From contig NC_086376.1 in assembly GCF_036588685.1 (NCBI RefSeq), forward strand, positions 13,035,911 through 13,099,910: 64,000 nt of DNA, in the 5' to 3' direction. Position 1 is the first letter of the stretch. Each line of letters opens with the position of its first letter. The notes beneath the pieces are model-generated. The model was given only the letters and a program-made list of their open reading frames with translations. It was not told the DNA's origin and searched no databases. Position numbers and translations under genes: made by a program. Of the stretch, positions 60,560-64,000 are shown piece after piece. The stretch comes from Mytilus trossulus (Eukaryota; Mollusca; Bivalvia; Mytilida; Mytilidae).

Positions 60560-61700
60560 ATGTAAGGAACATATTCGATATCATTTGTGAAACGGTTATT
60601 CCATAACGGTCAACCAACTCGTGATGGCGTCCGTAAAATTTACGAAGGGATTTCAACTCACCGTTTGGAACTTTTTGTTTAATAGCTTCCTTGTGAGCAA
60701 CAACCCTCTATCAAGAAAATCATGATAGGAAATGCAAGCACGGGAATATCGTATCAATTGGGAGATATATACCCCGTATGCAGGTGCTTCTGAAATGTTG
60801 CTACTTAGAAATGGACAGTTCACAATAGGAAAGCAAAAATCATCCCTTTTGTCGTAAAATTTTGTTTTGAACCGACCCTCATTGTCAATTTCTAGATGTA
60901 AGTCAAGATATGAGGCTGGTTTAACTGTATCTGTTGTATCCACTAGCTCTAGTTCGATGGGATAGATGCGTTCAACATAGTCACCAAATTTTAAATTATT
61001 TAGTGAAAAAACAGTGAAAAAAATCTATAAAGTGGAATGTAGAGTTAAAGGATATTGCTAACTTCTTATCTTTCTTCCTAAGAAGTTCCTGTATGAAGTC
61101 AGCCTTATGATAATAAAGAAACAAGTCGGCAAGACGAGGGGAATTATTGGTTTCCATTGCAATGTCGACAGTTAGACGAAAAACACGTCCTCCGAACGTA
61201 GCAAATATGTTGTCAATCAAAAAAAATCAAGCATCTTGATAATATCAGTTTCAGAGAATTTTTTGTTTGAATCAGAGTGATAATTTACAAAGTAAGATTT
61301 ATCCCTCCGTAAGACAATATACTTGTATCTACGTTGCTCATACTTTTTTATGAAACAAAGCAATGCCAACTCTTTCAATTTGTCTTTTAATGTCGAATGT
61401 TCGTGTAAAGTGTAGAAAAGTCAAATTTTTTAATACTATTGCAAGATAAAAGAGAGTTAGATTGTATGTACTCTAGAAGATCTTTGGAATTTTTAAGTAT
61501 CCACATCTGATTCACGCCACTTCTACAATATGCAGTTTCACAATAACTTTGAAGCCCGTCTTTGATTGCTGATAAAATAGATGTTAATAATTTAGAAATA
61601 AGTTTCGTGGAGCACTTGGAAGATCAAACAATATACCGTTGTTTGTAAGGGCGCTAATGTAATTTAGGTATCCAATACAGTTATGGAAGATCCTGTTCTT
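60560..61700 (-). pseudogene. Second decayed reverse-transcriptase element
   Basis: Opposite orientation to the relic at 51840-53000. Frame pieces include SPRLADLFLYYHKADFIQEL, ASYLDLHLEIDNEGRFKTK, SQLIRYSRACISYHDF and LDRGLLLTRKLL; stops and shifts separate them. Its 3' tail repeat is at 60244-60420. Confidence 0.75.
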
Positions 61701-61775
61701 TTGTTGAATAATGTGCTTATATATACTAAGTGAATGAATTTTAGTTTTCTATCATTTTATTTCTAAAACAAAAAT

Positions 61776-62029
61776 TTATTGCAATGTTCGTATCATCATT
61801 GTCGTCTCCTTCAATGAGTAGTGGTAGCCTTTCCATGATTTCCAATTCACCCCGTCAGCATATGATGTATGATTCCCAGCATGGTACATTCCATTCAAGT
61901 TACATGCATGACAGCCTCCGTACCACCATCCGGCTTTATGATTTACAGCACAACTTCCTGGCGTATAAACGTCATTATCCTGATCTTTCGTACTAAACTT
62001 ATAACCACTGTGAGCGCCAAAGGAGTCTC
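61776..62029 (-). CDS. FREP-D exon 5 with stop
   Basis: 254 nt. Acceptor TTATAG|GA, stop TAA at 61778-61776. Keeps the Asp residues of the calcium loop, unlike FREP-C. Confidence 0.92.
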
Positions 62030-63943
62030 CTATAAATAGAATTTAGTGAAAATAAAATGATTTATTATATAATTAGTAGTAAATACAGATAAATGGTATG
62101 TGTAATACAGTCAGTGGCAAGCTTGCTGTATCAGCCACCCGTGATGATATCGATATCAGCACGATTGCAAAAGCTTTATCACATCTTTATTCTGTATGAA
62201 GTCACGTCATCGATTGCAGTCACTGATGCAACAAAGGCTTTATCAAATCCCTAATCTGTATGACGTCATTTCAAACCTCCTTATCTGTATGACGTCATAT
62301 TACACAAAAAACATCTACTTGAGGTATATGTATATAATAAAGTGTATATGATATGGCTTTTTCAATATCACACACCATATCAATCCTCAACCAATATAAT
62401 CCCTCGAGCTAAGCTCTTGTGATTATATTGGTGTCTCGGGTTGATACGGATGCGATATTGAAAAAAACATATGATATTCTCTATTTATTAAATTAGTCTG
62501 ATCATAATTAAAATAACATATTGGCAAATTATGTTCAAACTAAACATTTGATAATAGTTAATATGTTTTCATTGGGAAGGGGTCATTTACTGAAATCCAT
62601 AGAAAATTTAACAGTTAGTCAAATGTATTTTTTTATCTTATTTATTTTTATCATAATTAAAATTATGGGTCACCAGTCTTTTTTTAACACCTTACAGATT
62701 GGGCAAATTGTCAGATATGATAAAATACATAATTTTCTATATCAATATGCAAAGACTTACACATGAATAACAAATTACCCTCAAAATTTGCACATTTCAT
62801 TAAAGATATAGGCTAATTATTATCTGCTTCTTCAAAATCGGAAATAAAGGAACACACTACTACCACCTAATAATGAAAAATGTCGATAATAGTTCAACAT
62901 AAAATAAAAATAATAATAATAAAAACATAAGACTTATGAAACAATTAAAGCTACCTGTACCATAAAAAGAAAGGGAAATTATGATTTGCCGTTAACATAT
63001 GCTCAATATATTTCTCAACTCAAAGGAGTAGATCCGGTAAGGACCGATTTTGGCCTCAAATTTCAGTTTCATCTGACGAAAGATTTTGACCACTTTTTAA
63101 ACATTTCGAAATGCGCATCTGGTGCAAGAAAATTGGTACCGTTAATTTAATTAAGTGTCTATTTCATTTGATTTAATTATTTTTTGTGAAAGATTTTAAC
63201 TCATTTAGTCATTAAAAACGATCCGATTCAAGCTAAAATATGAAAAATCTACCAAATATGCGAAAAAATGTCACTTTTCAGATGGTTTTTGTCAAAAATG
63301 AAAGTGGCCGCATCCGTGTTCATCCTCAATCTTTATATATGTTATGTATGATCATCAAATACAACTTCCATTTCAATATTTTGGATGAACACGAATGCGG
63401 CCACTTTCGTATTACACGGAAACCGTCTAAAATTTAACTAAAATGCTGGAATTTTGAAGATTTCAGTAATTTAGCACGACTTAATGGTGCTAGTACTCAA
63501 TATATGTGCATTGTATTGTAAAAAAACAGCCAATATTTATGAAGCAGAACCATTCTACTATCCAATAAATAACTAAAAGTTTACATTTTAACAATTTTGC
63601 AATACTGCTATATTTTGGGGCCAAAAAGGGCTCTTACCGGACCTACTCCTTTGTAAAGTTTCAAAGTTAATTGAAATATCATGAAAGAATATAATTAATT
63701 CAAGCTGAATAGAAAAAAAAATATTTGTACAACTAAATTATGAAAGGGAAAATTAATATAAGTATTACTCACCGACATTTCCAGCAAATGAAGATTTAGA
63801 CAAAGTCATCTTGAATTTAGAAGCTTCATCGTCCACTTTAAAGTCGCTGTATCTAGCATATCCATTTTCATTTTCAAAAGTTTTCATTCTAATTAAGAGT
63901 TCATAGTTTGCTTGGGATGTTAAGATATTGAGTTTGGCATTAC
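61776..63943 (-). CDS. FREP-D: fibrinogen-related protein, exons 4-5 only, continues past right edge
   Basis: Two intact exons, 63943-63773 (171 nt) and 62029-61776 (254 nt). They are slightly longer than in A and B but have the same phase-1 junctions. Encoded blocks are NAKLNILTSQANYELLI, GYARYSDFKV, FAGNVG, then GDSFGAHSGYKFSTKDQDND (calcium loop), [29 protein letters not shown] and MMIRTLQ with a TAA stop. HAC adds a cysteine close to the normal fourth one. Signal peptide and exons 2-3 must lie beyond 64000. Nothing in these two exons is broken. Confidence 0.9.
62150..62300. repeat. Three short direct repeats with CRE-like TGACGTCA
   Basis: CTTTATCA...ATCTGTATGACGTCAT units. Perfect TGACGTCA at 62261-62268 and 62290-62297, and a TCACGTCA variant near 62202. 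In FREP-D intron 4. Confidence 0.55.
62347..62476. repeat. 130-bp hairpin (MITE-like)
   Basis: Nearly the whole segment is self-complementary: TTTTTCAATATC/GATATTGAAAAA, CCAATATAATC/GATTATATTGG. Confidence 0.6.
63021..63653. mobile_element. 633-bp element with double palindrome in FREP-D intron 4
   Basis: Outer ends CAAAGGAGTAGATCCGGTAA and, inverted, CAAAGGAGTAGGTCCGGTAA. Inner arms 63300-63325 and 63383-63408 (GTGGCCGCATCCGTGTTC) differ by one base. No coding frame. Confidence 0.7.
63773..63943 (-). CDS. FREP-D exon 4
   Basis: 171 nt. Acceptor ATTTTAG|GT, donor GTCG|GTGAGT. Two residues longer than A and B at SKSSF. Confidence 0.9.
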
Positions 63944-64000
63944 CTAAAATAATTTTCAAAAAATTATGTTGTTATTTTATATCATAATTTTCGAAACGTA

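Noticed and set aside
56410-61775. Searched for FREP-C exons 1-4
   Set aside because: No stretch with the LHILTSQ, HWLG or DCGDI signatures was found on the minus strand, so FREP-C is called a lone exon.

Overview
The window is AT-rich, intron-rich and dominated by repeats, and reads as nuclear DNA of a marine bivalve, most likely a mussel (Mytilidae). That assignment is inference. It rests on a metazoan WD40 gene split by GT/AG introns, a tandem run of secreted fibrinogen-domain (FREP/ficolin-like) genes as is typical of bivalves, and many dispersed repeats of a kind I associate with mussel genomes. No bacterial, phage, CRISPR or rRNA features were seen.

Layout. (1) 1056-14265, minus strand: a complete six-exon gene for DCAF10 (a WD40 substrate receptor of the CUL4-DDB1 ubiquitin ligase), rebuilt as 558 codons. 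Its introns hold several transposon-like inserts, including a 302-bp inverted repeat in intron 1. (2) 18118-20307, plus strand: one uninterrupted 729-codon gene for a lysine/glutamate-rich protein with an N-terminal myristoylation signature, which I do not recognise. (3) 20.3-29.2 kb: no gene; repeats, ending in a 1.38-kb foldback element (27643-29021) with 36-bp perfect terminal inverted repeats (TIRs), a 5-bp target duplication and a core of self-complementary minisatellite. (4) 29295-63943, minus strand: a cluster of fibrinogen-related genes. FREP-A (five exons, 249 aa) and FREP-B (five exons, 243 aa) are complete, FREP-C is a single broken last exon, and FREP-D runs off the right edge. Between A and B lies an 8.4-kb palindromic element (35537-43922) carrying a nested 1.9-kb element. 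Between B and D lie decayed reverse-transcriptase elements on both strands.

How the genes relate. DCAF10 is a housekeeping ubiquitin-ligase adaptor with no evident link to the rest. The FREP genes share exon lengths (149/97/165/251 nt for exons 2-5 in both A and B) and intron phases (1-0-1-1), so they arose by tandem duplication. They predict small secreted lectin-like proteins (signal peptide plus one fibrinogen domain) with a calcium-binding loop, of the type used in molluscan pathogen recognition.

The least ordinary content is the repeat structure: two foldback-type elements, one with A/T-tracts spaced about 10 bp apart; several MITEs with readable target duplications, some of them nested; and the orphan 729-aa gene. 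Splice sites were read by eye and tested by frame continuity and similarity to known family members. No searches were run.
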